Origin: Allantophomopsis cytisporea
Taxonomy: Eukaryota > Ascomycota > Leotiomycetes > Phacidiales > Phacidiaceae
Assembly (NCBI GenBank): GCA_024752435.1
Contig: CP103026.1
Span: 372,001-436,000, forward strand
Length of the DNA: 64,000 bases
Direction: 5' to 3'
The position numbers and the translations under genes were made by a program. Shown here in pieces: positions 10,351-22,535 of this stretch; position 1 is the stretch's first letter, and each line of letters begins with the position of its first letter. The notes under the pieces were generated by a model. That model was not told the DNA's origin and ran no database searches. It saw only the letters and a list, made by a program, of their open reading frames with translations.

Positions 10351-11529
10351 ATGGCGCCTATACCTTCTCAAAGCAAGCCATCATTGGGCAAAGTGCTGGT
10401 AATTGGTGGCTGCGGATTCTTAGGTCACCACATCGTGGACTTGGTGCACTCCTCCTATTCAGCCTCGATCTCAGTTGTCGACCTGCGCACTACCCGCAAC
10501 CGACGCCCAGAATCCGATGGTGTGCAGTACTTCGATGGCGACATTACGAGCACGGAGTCGCTCGTTTCGATCTTTGAAAAGGTGCGGCCGGATGTAGTGA
10601 TCCACACTGCGTCACCGACACTGATGGATGCTTCGCGGGCGCTGTACTACAAGGTCAATGTCGAGGGAACACGATGTGTGGTGGAGGCATGCCAAAAGAC
10701 AAATGTTAAGGCACTGGTATACACCAGCTCCGCGAGCATTGTGAGCGACAATGCGTCGGATCTCATCAATGCCGATGAAAGATGGCCCGTTCTTACAGGA
10801 AACCTGCAAACGGAATATTATTCTGATACCAAGGTACATATATAAATTATTATCAAGACGACACGTTCTAGAAGCTGACAAGCACAGGCTGAAGCAGAAG
10901 CACTCGTGCTCTCCGCCAACCGCGCGCCAGGTACTGCCCTCCTCACATGCGCCATCCGCCCAGCAGGCATCATCGGCGAAGGCGATGTACAAATCATCCC
11001 AAGGATGCTGGACGTATACAAGACAGGAAAGACAGGTTTCCAGCTTGGTGACAATGACAACCTGTTCGACTTTACGTACGTCGGCAACGTAGCGCATGGA
11101 CACTTGCTAGCAGCGGCGGCGCTTCTGACGACGGCGTCAACAACGACGATCCCGCTTAGTCATGAGCGCGTGGACGGCGAGGCGTTCTTCATCACGAATG
11201 ACTCGCCTATTTACTTCTGGGACTTCCCACGCATGGTGTGGCGCGCAGCCGGGAACTCGCTGGGTACGGAGCACGTGTGGGTTATTGGGAAGGAGACGGG
11301 TATGGCGCTCGCGAGTACCATGGAGTGGGTTATGTGGTGCTTGCGTAAGACGCCAAGCTTGACAAGGAGGCAAGTTAGGTATAGTTGTATGACGAGGTAT
11401 TACGATATTAGCAAGGCAAAGAAGAGATTGGGCTATACTCCTATCGTGAGCTTGGAGGAGGGCGTGAATAGAGCTGTTAAGTGGTTTGTTGCTCAGGAGG
11501 CTCAAGAGGCTACGAAGAAGGCGCAGTAG
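10351..11529 (+). CDS. ERG26: Sterol-4-alpha-carboxylate 3-dehydrogenase (3-beta-HSD family), Erg26-like
   Basis: Exons 10351..10833 and 10888..11529 encode 374 residues; the intron (GTACAT..CACAG) falls directly after the active-site Lys. The Rossmann motif GGCGFLGHH is at ~19-27 and the catalytic YSDTK (Tyr-x3-Lys) at 157-161. DxRTT after the second strand, NVEGTRCVVEAC and the substrate-domain segments IRPAGIIGEGDVQ and FDFTYVGNVAHGHLL are typical of the 3-beta-HSD/Erg26 branch. Erg26 oxidatively decarboxylates C4-carboxysterols in the ER complex with Erg25 and Erg27 during ergosterol synthesis. Erg26 proteins are ~350-380 residues, so the length fits. A related 3-beta-HSD-like paralogue is possible, since ascomycetes often carry several. 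Confidence 0.88.
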
Positions 11530-12712
11530 AAGATTTTAGTATGAAAAGTACTATTGGGATGATGTATGTAATATTAAATTAATGAAGATGACCGCCACTG
11601 ATATAAGTTACAAGAATGGGCGAATAGTAAAAATTGAAATGTCTTAAGATTCTAAAGACGAGCATCCGCATATATAACAAAACAAACGCTCATGGCATAT
11701 CAAACACAGTGGAGATATGGACCACTCTACTACTCAACAATCAAGAACCAACAAGCACCCACACCAAAAATGACCACGAAGTAGCAAATACGCATTATAC
11801 ACGCAGTACACAAACAAAACATTAATCAGAGCCATTAAGGGGATGTTATAAGGGTGCCATTAAAACACCAATAGAACTCCAACACATCTACCAACTTTTA
11901 CTCGGCACACACACACACGCACATACATACGGGGTTGCACACAGACACACAAAAGAAGCAGGAAAAAAAATTTCGCAAAAATCACCCAGAACACACTGCA
12001 CATCGCTCCCGATCTGTGAAAAAGAAGAAAAAAGAAGATGTGTATGTGATTTCAACGCCCTCAAATGCCCCCCGCCATCCCACCCAGCCTAATCAACGAC
12101 ACAACACCACCAAACCAACCAAACTACGCACGCACAATTGACGACACACCAAAAAAGTTAGGGAAAAAAGGGTTTCTTTCAAAACCAACAACCCCCTTTC
12201 AAAGTAAAAGAGGAAAAAGGGTGCGGGATTTCCTTCTTCAATCACGCGCTCTGAGTGATTGAGCGGAAACCCCAGGAGAAGAATTAGATACAAAGTAGGA
12301 TGGATGAGAAAGTAAGTCCGAGGATCTCGCTAGAAAAGCATCAATAAAAAATGGGGGGTGATTGAAGAAGTTCGAAGAAAGTAGTAGAAGGGGGAGAAGA
12401 AGAAAAAGGGGTGAAGTATCAAAAAAAAAATTCAGATGTCAACTGGATATCAAAGTTCGTAATGCCCTGCATGCCTGCGCCCGAAAAAGAGATGTGTCGT
12501 CAGAAATTTTGATGTTTGCGTTACGCGTTTTGTGTTTTTACTTTTTTTGTTCTTGTCGTATGCCGATTTCCCAGCCCACCAATCTCCAGAAGATTTTGAA
12601 AGCACTAAAGGGAATAGTGAGGGGAAAGGGACCTCCCCTTCCCAACACAGAAGAACTCCACCCTCTCTACACAACAAAATTCGAGATACGCAATTATGAG
12701 AATGGATATTAA
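11530..12712. other. Convergent intergenic region (3' ends of ERG26 and LRG1)
   Basis: This 1183-bp region lies between convergent genes and is probably largely 3' UTR. It is A-rich on the plus strand, with a CA-rich run near 11905-11930 and several homopolymer runs (12420-12432). No coding frame is convincing. Confidence 0.4.
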
Positions 12713-15700
12713 TTAGCTGGTTCCGGTAACTCCAAGTGATCCGTTTTGTTGGCGGCTCCATCCTGAGTTGCGCCAGTCTCGACGGTGGTTCTCACTGCCG
12801 GAATGGCTATCAGGCGTGCCAGTACGTGAGGGATATGTGGCGGGAGGTTCGAGGTCTCCTTGTTGCCATTGTTGGGGTGGTGTGTTTTGGTTGCTGGAGT
12901 TGGCGCCTGGTGCCTCTTGGATGTGACGAACACTACTCTCCTTCTGTCGAGCATGAGCCTGTGTTGGATCCGCATCTACACGAGTGACGACTGGTGCAAG
13001 AGCACGGGCAGTGCCATTCCCGCTACCACCTGAACTTCCTTCTTTGGATCGGGGTAACGGTGCTTGTTGTTGGTCGATGGTTTCAACCTGGTGTCTTGCT
13101 CCACCACTGGCTCCAATATCACCATAGCGTTTCAAAATCTCCTTAGTAGTGATATCACTGCTGGCGTTGAAGAGTGTGGTGTCATTCAAAATGGACTGAA
13201 GATCCTCGGGTACCTATGATATCTTAGCATTGTATCAGATAATAGATTGGTCATCAACGTACCTCGCACATCTGCTCATTGTATTCAATGAGCGAGTGCA
13301 CTGCTTCAATGGCCAAGAAACTTTCATCCATTCCAGGTATCTTGGAATTTGTGAAAAGTATATTTGGTGCAATGACTGTGGCAAGGTTGTGTGTATCCAT
13401 CTTGCTTCCTGATTCTTCATCGATCTGATGGAAGGATGCTACCCAGTTCAAGAAAGAGAAAAGAATTTCCAGGCAATCCCGATGGCTCTTTGGTAACAGG
13501 CAGCATGTCAAATGAAGAACTCGGCGACGCTTGTCTTCATCAGGAATCTTCTGGGATGCAATGTAAAGGTCGTGAAGCTTGAAAGTAAGTAGTGGATCTG
13601 GAAGTTCTCTGAGGAATTTCTTCAGCAAAGCTGCGATCTGGACAACATTCTCCTTAGATAAATCTACTGCATCGCATCCATCCTTGTCAATAGCTGCCAT
13701 AGTCTCATTGAGCCTACGGATGTTTCCATTCTTTCGGAAGACACCCTCAACTGACAAATCCATCTTGCGCATCGTGGCAATTGCTTCTTCCACAAGGGCT
13801 GGAATTCTCAATGCTCCAGGTCCAATGCCGTCGGTGGAATCAGCCCCATCCTTTTCGATCAAGACATCCAGAGGGACACCAAAGACACCCTTTTTCTTGG
13901 CGCCCTTGCGACTATCGTTCTTGAAAGCCTTTCCGAACTTGTTCCAGAAAGTTGGCTTTCTGGATTCAATCAGGCCCAGCAATTCCTCAAGGGTAAAATG
14001 TCCTTCAAGGAGAGGCTGCATTGACAAAACAGCAACATGACGCACGATAAAGTATTCGAGCGCGGACAGTTCTGAAAAGTACTTCTTACCACCATTGCCG
14101 CGATTGTGGTTGGTATCATCTGGAAGGTCAAGCGCATTGGCGTTCGAGTAGCTCCTTTGATGACCAGTATGGAGCTTTGGTTCAGTAATAGACATTCTGA
14201 AAAGCTCATGACGTGCATGCTTGTATGCGTTTGGCCGTTGTTCCTTAGCCTGCTCAGCAGCGACGATCCGAGGAATATCGTCAAGTGTAAGAGCATCTTG
14301 GTGACCAAACATGAGTTCCGTACGTGATTCACCGTTGATATCACGTTCTTCTTCAATATGGAAACCATGTTTTCTTTGATCCGATCCATCAGCACCTGCA
14401 GAGCCAGGACGTACACCGTTGCCGTCTGCCCCATCCATGACACGAGAGGTACGAGCTTTCTTGATAGTTGAAGAAAGGTGTTTGTCCATACGAGTACTTC
14501 TCAGCCGACGAACGTCGTTGAGGGTATTTTCGTACGAGGATTCTCGTGGATTGGGTTCTCCCGTTGCACCATACGACTTGGAGCGAGCATCTTGTCGCAA
14601 GTGTGGTGGATCAGGTTGACCTTCTAGGCGGTGACCATCGTTAGAGTTGTACCCGTTAAGGTTTGGGTCATCTGAAGTGTGTGGCACTGTACCATTTGCG
14701 CGCAATATAGACAGAAGCCGTGCTAGTGCCACACGAAGCAAGAACACATATTGCTGTAACCTGGTTACTCGTTCAAATCCAGCAACTGGATCAGGGGCTC
14801 CCATCTCGCAGATATTGCATAGAATATGTGCTTGCGAATCAGACCAACGTATATCTTCGATGTTCTGACTGAGATCGCGACTGCAATTGACACAGACCAG
14901 GCAATGCACATGCCATCTCTTCTCGCCCATTTTAACACACTCGTCTTCAATGGCCCGCCGGCATGTAGAGCACTGGTCCGAATTTGGTGCAGCTAGACCG
15001 GTCATGCCAGCTGTAGCCTCGAGGGATTTTTCGTCGCTCTTGATGGCTTCCATGTCTGAAAGCTCATCAAGGAACTGGTGTAAACCTTCCACGGATTTAC
15101 GTTCTCGTTCGACCTTCAGAGCACCCTGTAGACAAATTCGAATAAGCAGTTTCAGGTAATGTGCTAGACCAGTGACTAAAGATAACAGTTCCTGTGTAAC
15201 ACCAAGCTTTCTAACACCAGTCTCTTGGGTTTTGGATAAGAGTGAAAAGAACGCAACGATCTTCTTGCAGAGAAGCTTAGCTTCTCTCGAATAAGAAAGT
15301 CCTAAATATTGTCAGCAATAGTTCTGAAGCGCATAGATGGTATTTAGCATACCTTTCATACCAAGACCTGTCATAGTTGCATCAAGCCTGTCGGCCGAGG
15401 CAAAGAGAATATCGACATGGAAGATAAATTTCTTCGCGACAAGCACGCCGTCCACGTAGGCGCCGTTGCTCACGTGTAGAAGCATATCGGATATACACGC
15501 CGCTGACGACTCCTCGAATGTCGAAAGAACGCTCCAGATACGGTAAACCTTCTCCTCCATCTTTTCTTCCTCATCGCGAACAGCATTTCGGCCTGCTTCG
15601 TCTGCTGTGCCATCCATAGGTGGCTTCTCTTCTTTGTCATCTGACATTGATGCGAGTCGCACGTTCCAGAACTTGTGTATCATATAACACTCTGGATGCC

Positions 15701-16467
15701 AGTGCTGGTTTTGTCCATTCCGAAAGATCTCCACAAATTGTTTCAAAATCGCAGTCTGACAGCCATTACAGCGCTGGGCGAATTGTGTTGAATAATGGTA
15801 ATGGCAATATACCTGACCATCATGTTCATAATAACTATCTTGTGCCCCAAAAACCGTAGGACAAACAGAACACGTAAAGTGATCAATATGATATTTATGA
15901 TCAAGAGCAGTTATGTATGATCCACGCAGCGCGCCACCACATTTGTGGCATAAAAGATCGAGTCGTCGGAAATAATCGGTTTCGCAAAGGGGGTATTGTC
16001 CGCTGCCGTCTTCTTCATCAACAGGGAAGAATTTAGAGGCTACTATTTGGCCGCAATCCTAGTCGCAGATTGTCAGCTATCATTGCGAAAATGGAAAACA
16101 GGTAGACAATACATACTCTACACTTGAAGCACTCGAGGTGAAAAGTTCCACCAAGTGCGCGCACAAACTGCCCTGTTAATGGCTCTCCGCACTTCTTACA
16201 AATTCGTATGTTCCCACTCGGTGTTCTCCCGGCTCGTGTCCTTGATCTGTTCCTTTCTCCACCAGGCTTAGGGGCAGCCATGCCAGAGCCTCCATCTGGG
16301 CCGTTTGTAGCTGATACGAGCGATCTATCGTCTATATCGTGCGCACCGTTCTGCTGTGAATGTTGGTGTTGCATATTCATGTTGGGATCGAGTTCATTAT
16401 TGTGATGGTGATGGTCGTCGTGGGGGGCGCGTCCGTCTGGGACGCCTCCCTCAGACAAAGGGCTCAT
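12713..16467 (-). CDS. LRG1: LIM-domain RhoGAP (Lrg1-like Rho1 GTPase-activating protein)
   Basis: Four exons, complement(12713..13213, 13263..15301, 15353..16058, 16117..16467), give 1198 residues; introns are 49-58 nt with GTATGT, GTATGC and GTACGT donors. After a His/Gln-rich leader come LIM domains: CKKCGEPLTGQF from Cys90, LCHKCGGALRGSY, a third divergent one (RCNGCQTAILKQF with HWHPECYMIHKFW) and a later CSTCRRAIEDEC/HVHCLVCVNC unit. The RhoGAP domain (~830-1030) shows VFGVPLDVLI, the arginine-finger segment EGVFRKNGNIRRL and LKKFLRELPDPLL. A Gln/Pro-rich tail ends the protein. In Neurospora, LRG-1 is a Rho1 GAP needed for tip growth. Rho1 specificity here is by homology only. Confidence 0.9.
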
Positions 16468-17186
16468 GTTGAAGAATGTATATCTTTGCCAATACTGGTG
16501 TTCCCGGTTGGCTCAGTCGTATATAATAGTCAACGGGTGTTGAATTTGTATACTGGCACCAGGCCGAAAGCCAGAGATAGATAGCAACGCGCCAGCTTGA
16601 CAATTGCGGTACCCGTCGAGGATTGGAAAATGGTGGTCACCAATCATGGAAAGACTGACGTCTGTCGAATCGCCAGGGCCGAACAATCGGGATGTATATG
16701 CGCGAAGGTTTGTCGGGCGACTGGAATCGACAAGGTCGGGTGTGCAGGAGTATGAAACGCCCAACTTATGCTCTACAGCCAGAATAGAAGCACGACTTGT
16801 CGTATGACGGATAGTGTTATGGATTTGCGATCTGAAGATATCTGAGTTGTTTTGTATGGAGAGTCGCTCACCATCGAGGTGATATTGAGGGGGGAGGAGA
16901 CCCTGGAAGGTTGCTGTAACTCTTTCTCTCTTTGAGGAGTAGTTTGGTTTGTTTGGAGTCGCGAAGGGGGGGCGAGGAGTTCAGGTAATCAAGCGTCGAT
17001 GTGACGGAGTATGCGCATTGGGCACCACGAAGTACGGAGTGTGATCTGGGGCACTTTAGCGCATAGTCGCGTTGACGGAAGATTTGTGGGAATTGTGAGA
17101 GAGAGAGTGTGCTGAATTCTTTGAAGATGTAGGAATTGTGTAAAAGTTTCGGTGTTGAGAATCGAAGCAATACAGCGGCAACAGCA

Positions 17187-17189
17187 AGT

Positions 17190-17239
<50 letters not shown>

Positions 17240-17261
17240 GAGCAGCAGCAGCAGCAGCAGT
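17187..17261. repeat. Compound AGC-AGT-AGC trinucleotide microsatellite
   Basis: About seven AGC units, then about eleven AGT units, then about seven AGC units. The array lies ~730 bp upstream of the LRG1 start and would be in its leader or promoter on the minus strand. It is likely length-polymorphic. Confidence 0.9.
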
Positions 17262-19315
17262 GCCAGCGGGTAGACTTGGTGGTGGTGGACAACTCTCCCT
17301 TCAATTGCTGGGGGTACGGGAGTACTGACAGGGTCTTGGTGGTAGGAGGATAAACTTGGTGTGTACTTTTGCCTTGAATATGAGGCACACAGAGTGTCAG
17401 AGAGGGAGAGGGGGGTAAAGTGAGAGAGATAGAGCGACGGGGAGAGAAGAGCGATGGGGAAAAGTCAAGAGCAAGAGAGTGAGTATGTAGCATAGGTAAA
17501 GTACCTTGGGTACTCTCATTATTCTAAGATACATAGATGTGAGTCGACACAGAGGTATAATAATTGAATCGAGGCAAGTCTCGGTACATTATCCGCGACT
17601 CATGAGTTGGGCAAGGTTGATCAATAAAAAAAAGTCTCTTGGTACGATGCAGTCAGGTGCATCGTATGTAAGGAATAGCAGCTGGGTAGAGGAGATGGTT
17701 AATCACGATAGAAAATTAAGGCTTGGTGGATCGATCGTATGTATTGATGATTGACTGACTATCAAATGTGTATTTTTGTGTATCTATTTGATAGCACCCC
17801 TACGGATTTAGATGTATATGCAGATAGCTTCAATGGTGATACCATCATCAAATGTGTCTTTATTTCTCTGCTCGCTCTCCATAATGTTGAGGGAGGTGAT
17901 ACTTGCTCCTCCTCCGCCTCCTCCTCATCCAAATGATAATATTAACATATTAATAACTACAAACATACCTACCCTACTGATCAATGTATTTTTATTCATA
18001 CCCCAATCGATCATGGTAGTTGAACAGATACATAGCCATATACGTTTTAATTATCATGTACAAAGACTCGATATACATATCCATAAATTATGTGATACAC
18101 ACATATTGGAGTCAGGTACTGACTGGGCAGACACTCGCCATAAACACGTACCTAGACAACGTGTACTGCGTACACGCATTCGCTCGTTCCCTGCTCCCTT
18201 TTCATTCTCAATGTCCATCCATATTTTCTATCATACAATCAATCTGCCTCCTCACTCACTATCACCACTCACTCTTAATGTTTACTTTTGTCAAATACTT
18301 CATGAAGTTCTTTGTGTTCTACCATCTCTCCTCAATCATCTTTCTTTCTACCCCTCTCTCTCGCACCCCTGCCCCCAAAAATCAAATCCCCCAAGGCACT
18401 CTCACTAGGTAATACTCGACTCAATCTGCCTACTATCTGACCGCAATTGTGACTCCTCTCCTAGTTGACTACAAAACGGTAAAAATATACTAGCAAGTGG
18501 GGAAGAGGCATTAATGAACAGTCAAGAATAAACACAACAATCAAGGCCGTTGTTTACTTCTTCTTCTTCTTCTTCTACTCTTCTCGCTAGTAGTACTTTG
18601 TTCTACGCGATCAAGATACTCACCCTATTCAGTCGCCCAGCAATAAGATTGCGGACGCGTATTGTTCCTCTCCACTGGACAGCCGAGGAATGTTTGAAAG
18701 GCTGGTCGATTGTCGGAAAGGGTCTCCACGCTGGCTCTCTACCCTCTGCAAGAAAGAAGAAGAAGAAGAAAAGAAAAACATCCATCTGGTTCTGTGGCAT
18801 ATTGCATGGGTCAAGACAAACCACCATTATTGTCCAATCTCCGCTGCAGAAACATTGATGGAAATGAAGAGTGTCTTCATCACCAGGAAAAGCAACAATT
18901 TCGCATGAAGACATTGTCACAGGTTTCAACAGCCCAACTTTCAACGGTGACCATCAATGAAGGTCGGTGGGGGCTGAAGGTTGGGTTTTGGGTCTCGTCT
19001 CTCTCTCTCTTACTGCTATTTACTCAAGAGAGGGGGGTGCCCCAAAATACGTCTGTACCTAAGAATAGACTCGGGAAGGTAAAATAGGCTCTGCCTTACC
19101 TTAGCCATAAGGTAATTCAGGATCCACAATTTTTGAATTGGGGGGGGAGACACTTCAAAAGGGCACGTTGGGAAACAATTTTTGAGGGCTGTTGTAGAAT
19201 CAACATTTCTCATTGATGGCCTTTCAAGGTAACGATGATGATGATGATGCTGACTTTGATCCTAAAGGATTCATAGAGGTGAGTCCACCTTACTAGGGGG
19301 GGTCAAAGTGGGGTG

Positions 19316-19366
19316 GGGTAAAGGTAAGGTAAGGTAAGGTAAGGTAGGGTAAGGTAGGGTAGGATG
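19316..19366. repeat. GGTAA pentanucleotide tandem repeat
   Basis: About nine pentamers of GGTAA with a few GGGTA variants, roughly 1 kb upstream of the UBC-fold gene. It is not at a chromosome end, and the 5-bp unit differs from the TTAGGG telomere repeat. Confidence 0.85.
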
Positions 19367-19684
19367 TTGAGTGAAGTGAGTGAACGATAGACGGGTTTTC
19401 TATTGAGCGAGTTTGAGTAGGTGCTCAGGTTCAATTAGGGACTTGGGTCTCTTGGCTTTGGCTTAACTGGGATGAAGATCTCAAGTGAATACCTCAAATG
19501 AAATAAAATCAAATAAAAGGACATGTCACCTGACCATTCAAATTGGAAGTGGAAGGGGAGCCATTTTTTAAAGGAAGCTGGAACAACGAACACATCAAGA
19601 TGTTCGCATAGGTAATCTCATTTTACCCCTGAGCATGAACAAACAGAATACAGTATGTATGACCCTGCTCTCTGCTCCTCTCCC

Positions 19685-19719
19685 AAGTCAAGTCAAGCCA
19701 AGCCAAGCCAAGTCAAGTC
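19685..19719. repeat. AAGTC/AAGCC pentanucleotide tandem repeat
   Basis: Seven consecutive 5-bp units alternating between AAGTC and AAGCC, in the same promoter-side region as the GGTAA array. Confidence 0.8.
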
Positions 19720-20372
19720 TTTCTTTGATCACATATGAATGACTTGGTCGTGTCACATTGCAGCCCTTTCCCCGAAATATTCATACTTTCACATCTTCAT
19801 GCACACAAGGCTGAGCCGAAGCCTTGCACCCTTTTGGGGGGTTCAGGGTATTTTAAAGCAAACCTTTTTATCCTTTTTATCCTTTCTCTCCTTCCATTGT
19901 GCTTGATTGGGATTAAGGTGATTCCCGAACAGTCCATCGTGGTACTGACTACCTTACCTTAGGTACCTAGGTAAAGGACCGGTGAACCTTCGATGTTGTT
20001 GCCTGGTTCATCACCTGAGGCTTCGAGTGGTTCACAATTGGATGGAAGTGCGGGCAAGTAGGTGGTACCTACCTGAGGTACGTGGTAGATTTCAGCCTGA
20101 CCAACATGAGCTACCTATACCTCTTGTGCCTTGATACCGTAAGGCACTTCATCCTGCTTCCTCTGACTCTCACTTTCAACTCATGGTGGTAGGTAATATC
20201 GCGACTGCGCATCAATGTGATTCTTTAGAAGCCCTCTGCATGGGAAGGCTGGAGCTCAGCTTCAACAACCAACACCTCTCCCACTTCTAAATACTTTCTG
20301 ATCTTCCTACCAACAACTGTGAAACTATATCCAACAACCATTTGAAACAAACATCCTCTGACATTCACAAAA

Positions 20373-22086
20373 ATGGCGAGCCATGCTATCTTGAGAATCA
20401 GCAAGGTATTGCGTCCATTTCCCCCACAGATCTTGGCGAGGCTGACAGATTGTCAAAGGAACTCAGCGAGATTCAGAAATCTAACAACTTATGTATGAAA
20501 TTTCACACGGCAATGTTCATCTTGCAGATCCTTCAAACACAAAGCTGATATATTTACAGCCCTGGCGGTGGCTTGTCGTGAATCGGATGTGCGCCATGTG
20601 ACCACTCTGATCGTGGGCCCACCAGACACGCCTTATGAGTTTGGCTTCTTTGAGGTACGGATCCAAATATCGCTCAGTCTCAAATTCAAATAGTCTCGCT
20701 AACAATTTTATAGTTTGCAGTCAAATTTAGTAGAGGTCTGGCCATGATTCCTAAAGCAAAAGCTCCCCGCTAACATGATACATAAGAGTATCCTATCAAG
20801 GCCCCACAAGTCACAGCGACGACCACAAACAATGGAACAACCAGATTCAACCCCAATATATACGCTGAAGGAAAGGTTTGCCTGTAAGTAGTACGGATGA
20901 GGAGAAAGCTTACAGAAATGTTAATGTAATTCTAGGTCAATTCTGGGGTAGGAACTCGTCACAAGACTGATCATGTACAAACTAACAATAGTTCCATATA
21001 GCACCTGGAGAGGCGAGAGCGGAGAAGAATGGTCATCATCGCAATGTCTTGAGTCGGTTCTCATCTCTATCCAGAGTTTGATGTCCTCCAACCCATTCAC
21101 AAATGAACCAGGATTCGAATCAGGAGAGGAATCCGACAAACAAGACCATCTTGACTATGCTAATAAGGTAGATATCCCAAAGTTGCGATCTTTATAGTGT
21201 TAATAACTTGCAGATTCGTCATGAGACAATACGCGTTTCCGTCATTGATCGCCTCGAAAAGTACCTTAGTCTTTTACCCAGTGGTCAAGAGATGTCAGGA
21301 GCATATAGGGAGCAGAGTGCAGGATCTGAAAGCGACGATGAAAGCCCACCTGTTCCTACACCCTACCAACCTTTTGAGGATCTATACAAACGTAGATTCC
21401 TATGGTATTATGAATCCTATCTCACAGCAATCGAGAATGGCAAAAAGGAGATTCCGGATGACACGCCCTTCAAAACCGCTCCATTTGAGCACAAAGGAAA
21501 CCAGATGGCAGGAAAGTTCAACTGGACAGAACTTGAGCGACGTCTGAAGCTAATCAAGACATATCTGGACAAGGAGACGGACCGTTGGGCAATGGAAGGC
21601 AAGCTGTCACCTGGCCACAATACCTTCGCCACAGACACCATGGCACGCGCCTACCAACAAGTCGTTGAAGACTTCAAAGCCCAGACCCAGATGACACTCG
21701 ACATCAGTCTAATTGACAACAACCCTTTCGTCTGGGAACTCACCTACTTCGGCCGGCCCATGACAAATCTCGACGGCGGCCTCTTCAAAATCCTCATCCT
21801 CTTCAGCCCACGTTTCCCAGAAGAACAGCCGCGCATCAAGTTCCTGACGAAGATGTTCCACCACCGCATCGCGCTCGATGGCACCCTTTGCTACTTCCCT
21901 AAGAATGAACAAAGTCCCAAGAGTCATATCGAGGGTATCATTACTGCACTTGAGGACGAACAGCCTCCTTATGACCCCCGTGCTCTTGTTAATCTCGAGG
22001 CGAGTAAGTTGTATTGGGGCGGTGAGGCGGATCGAAGATCGTATCATAGATTGTTGAGACGGGCAGTTCAGCGGAGTATGGAGTAG
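20373..22086 (+). CDS. Tandem UBC-fold protein (ubiquitin-conjugating enzyme-like)
   Basis: Eight exons: 20373..20405, 20459..20492, 20560..20654, 20714..20735, 20787..20883, 20936..20947, 21002..21167 and 21214..22086; 443 residues. The N-terminal half is a clear E2: RISKELSEIQKS, then VGPPDTPYEFGFFEF, then REYPIKAPQV and FNPNIYAEGKVCLSILGTW with the catalytic Cys at residue 93. It resembles UBE2Z-type E2s. The C-terminal half (~288-441) looks like a second UBC fold: LIDNNPFVWELTYFGRP, then LFKILILFSPRFPEEQPRIKF, then IALDGTLCYFPKN with Cys379 in the catalytic position. Exon 6 is only 12 nt and exon 4 only 22 nt, both fixed by protein continuity. One donor is the unusual GTCTGG. Whether the second domain conjugates ubiquitin or is a scaffold is unknown. 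Confidence 0.85.
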
Positions 22087-22535
22087 GCGCTTGCTGATTG
22101 GTATTTTGGCGTGGAGATAGTTTCGTGCTCGGAGTCTGTCCTAGGATTTTGAACCAGGATTCTGTGCTCAATTCGACTTGGGTTTGGTGCGCGAATGGGT
22201 ATGGTGCGGGAGTTGTTGCATGTTGAGGGTTGGGCGTGGGCATGGCTGGGCATGGTATTTGGGTGGGTTAGGTAGTCAGTAGCATTTGCAGGGTTTTGTT
22301 GTCTTGCTGGTATGGGTTTCATGTGATACTGTGGATGTGATATAGTGTTGTTGACTGTAGACGATTTCCGGATGCGAAATCATTTCATTTACTCGTTGTA
22401 CTACAGACTCATGCAGATATTGTGGTTAGTCAAGACCGCCTGACCGCCATATGTTTGTTACACCAAAACGTACTTTAAATGCTTACAAAGAATCTTAACT
22501 CAATGATAAAACCTATCTTGTGTCTCCGAATCAAC
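22087..22535. other. Convergent intergenic region
   Basis: This 449-bp gap lies between the 3' ends of the UBC-fold gene and the minus-strand frame at 22536. It contains G/T-rich sequence and nothing recognisable. Confidence 0.35.

Larger units (their letters stand above)
16468..20372. other. Long repeat-rich intergenic region between divergent genes
   Basis: This 3.9-kb region separates LRG1 (minus) from the UBC-fold gene (plus), so it contains both promoters and probably long leaders. No frame is convincing. It is crowded with simple repeats: compound AGC/AGT (17187-17261), CTC/CTCC (~17905-17930), TTC (~18555-18577), GAA (~18745-18770), GAT (19229-19242), GGTAA (19316-19366) and AAGTC/AAGCC (19685-19719). 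Several near-palindromes with core AGGTACCT lie at 19944-19976 and 20057-20086. A tiny frame at 19216 is not supported. It could hold a non-coding transcript, but nothing shows one. Confidence 0.45.

Noticed and set aside
18603..18944. 113-codon minus-strand frame with poly-Phe run
   Set aside because: The poly-Phe comes from a GAA/TTC microsatellite; the rest is not protein-like.
19316..19366. Internal telomere-like repeat
   Set aside because: The unit is 5 bp (GGTAA), not TTAGGG; it fits an ordinary microsatellite.
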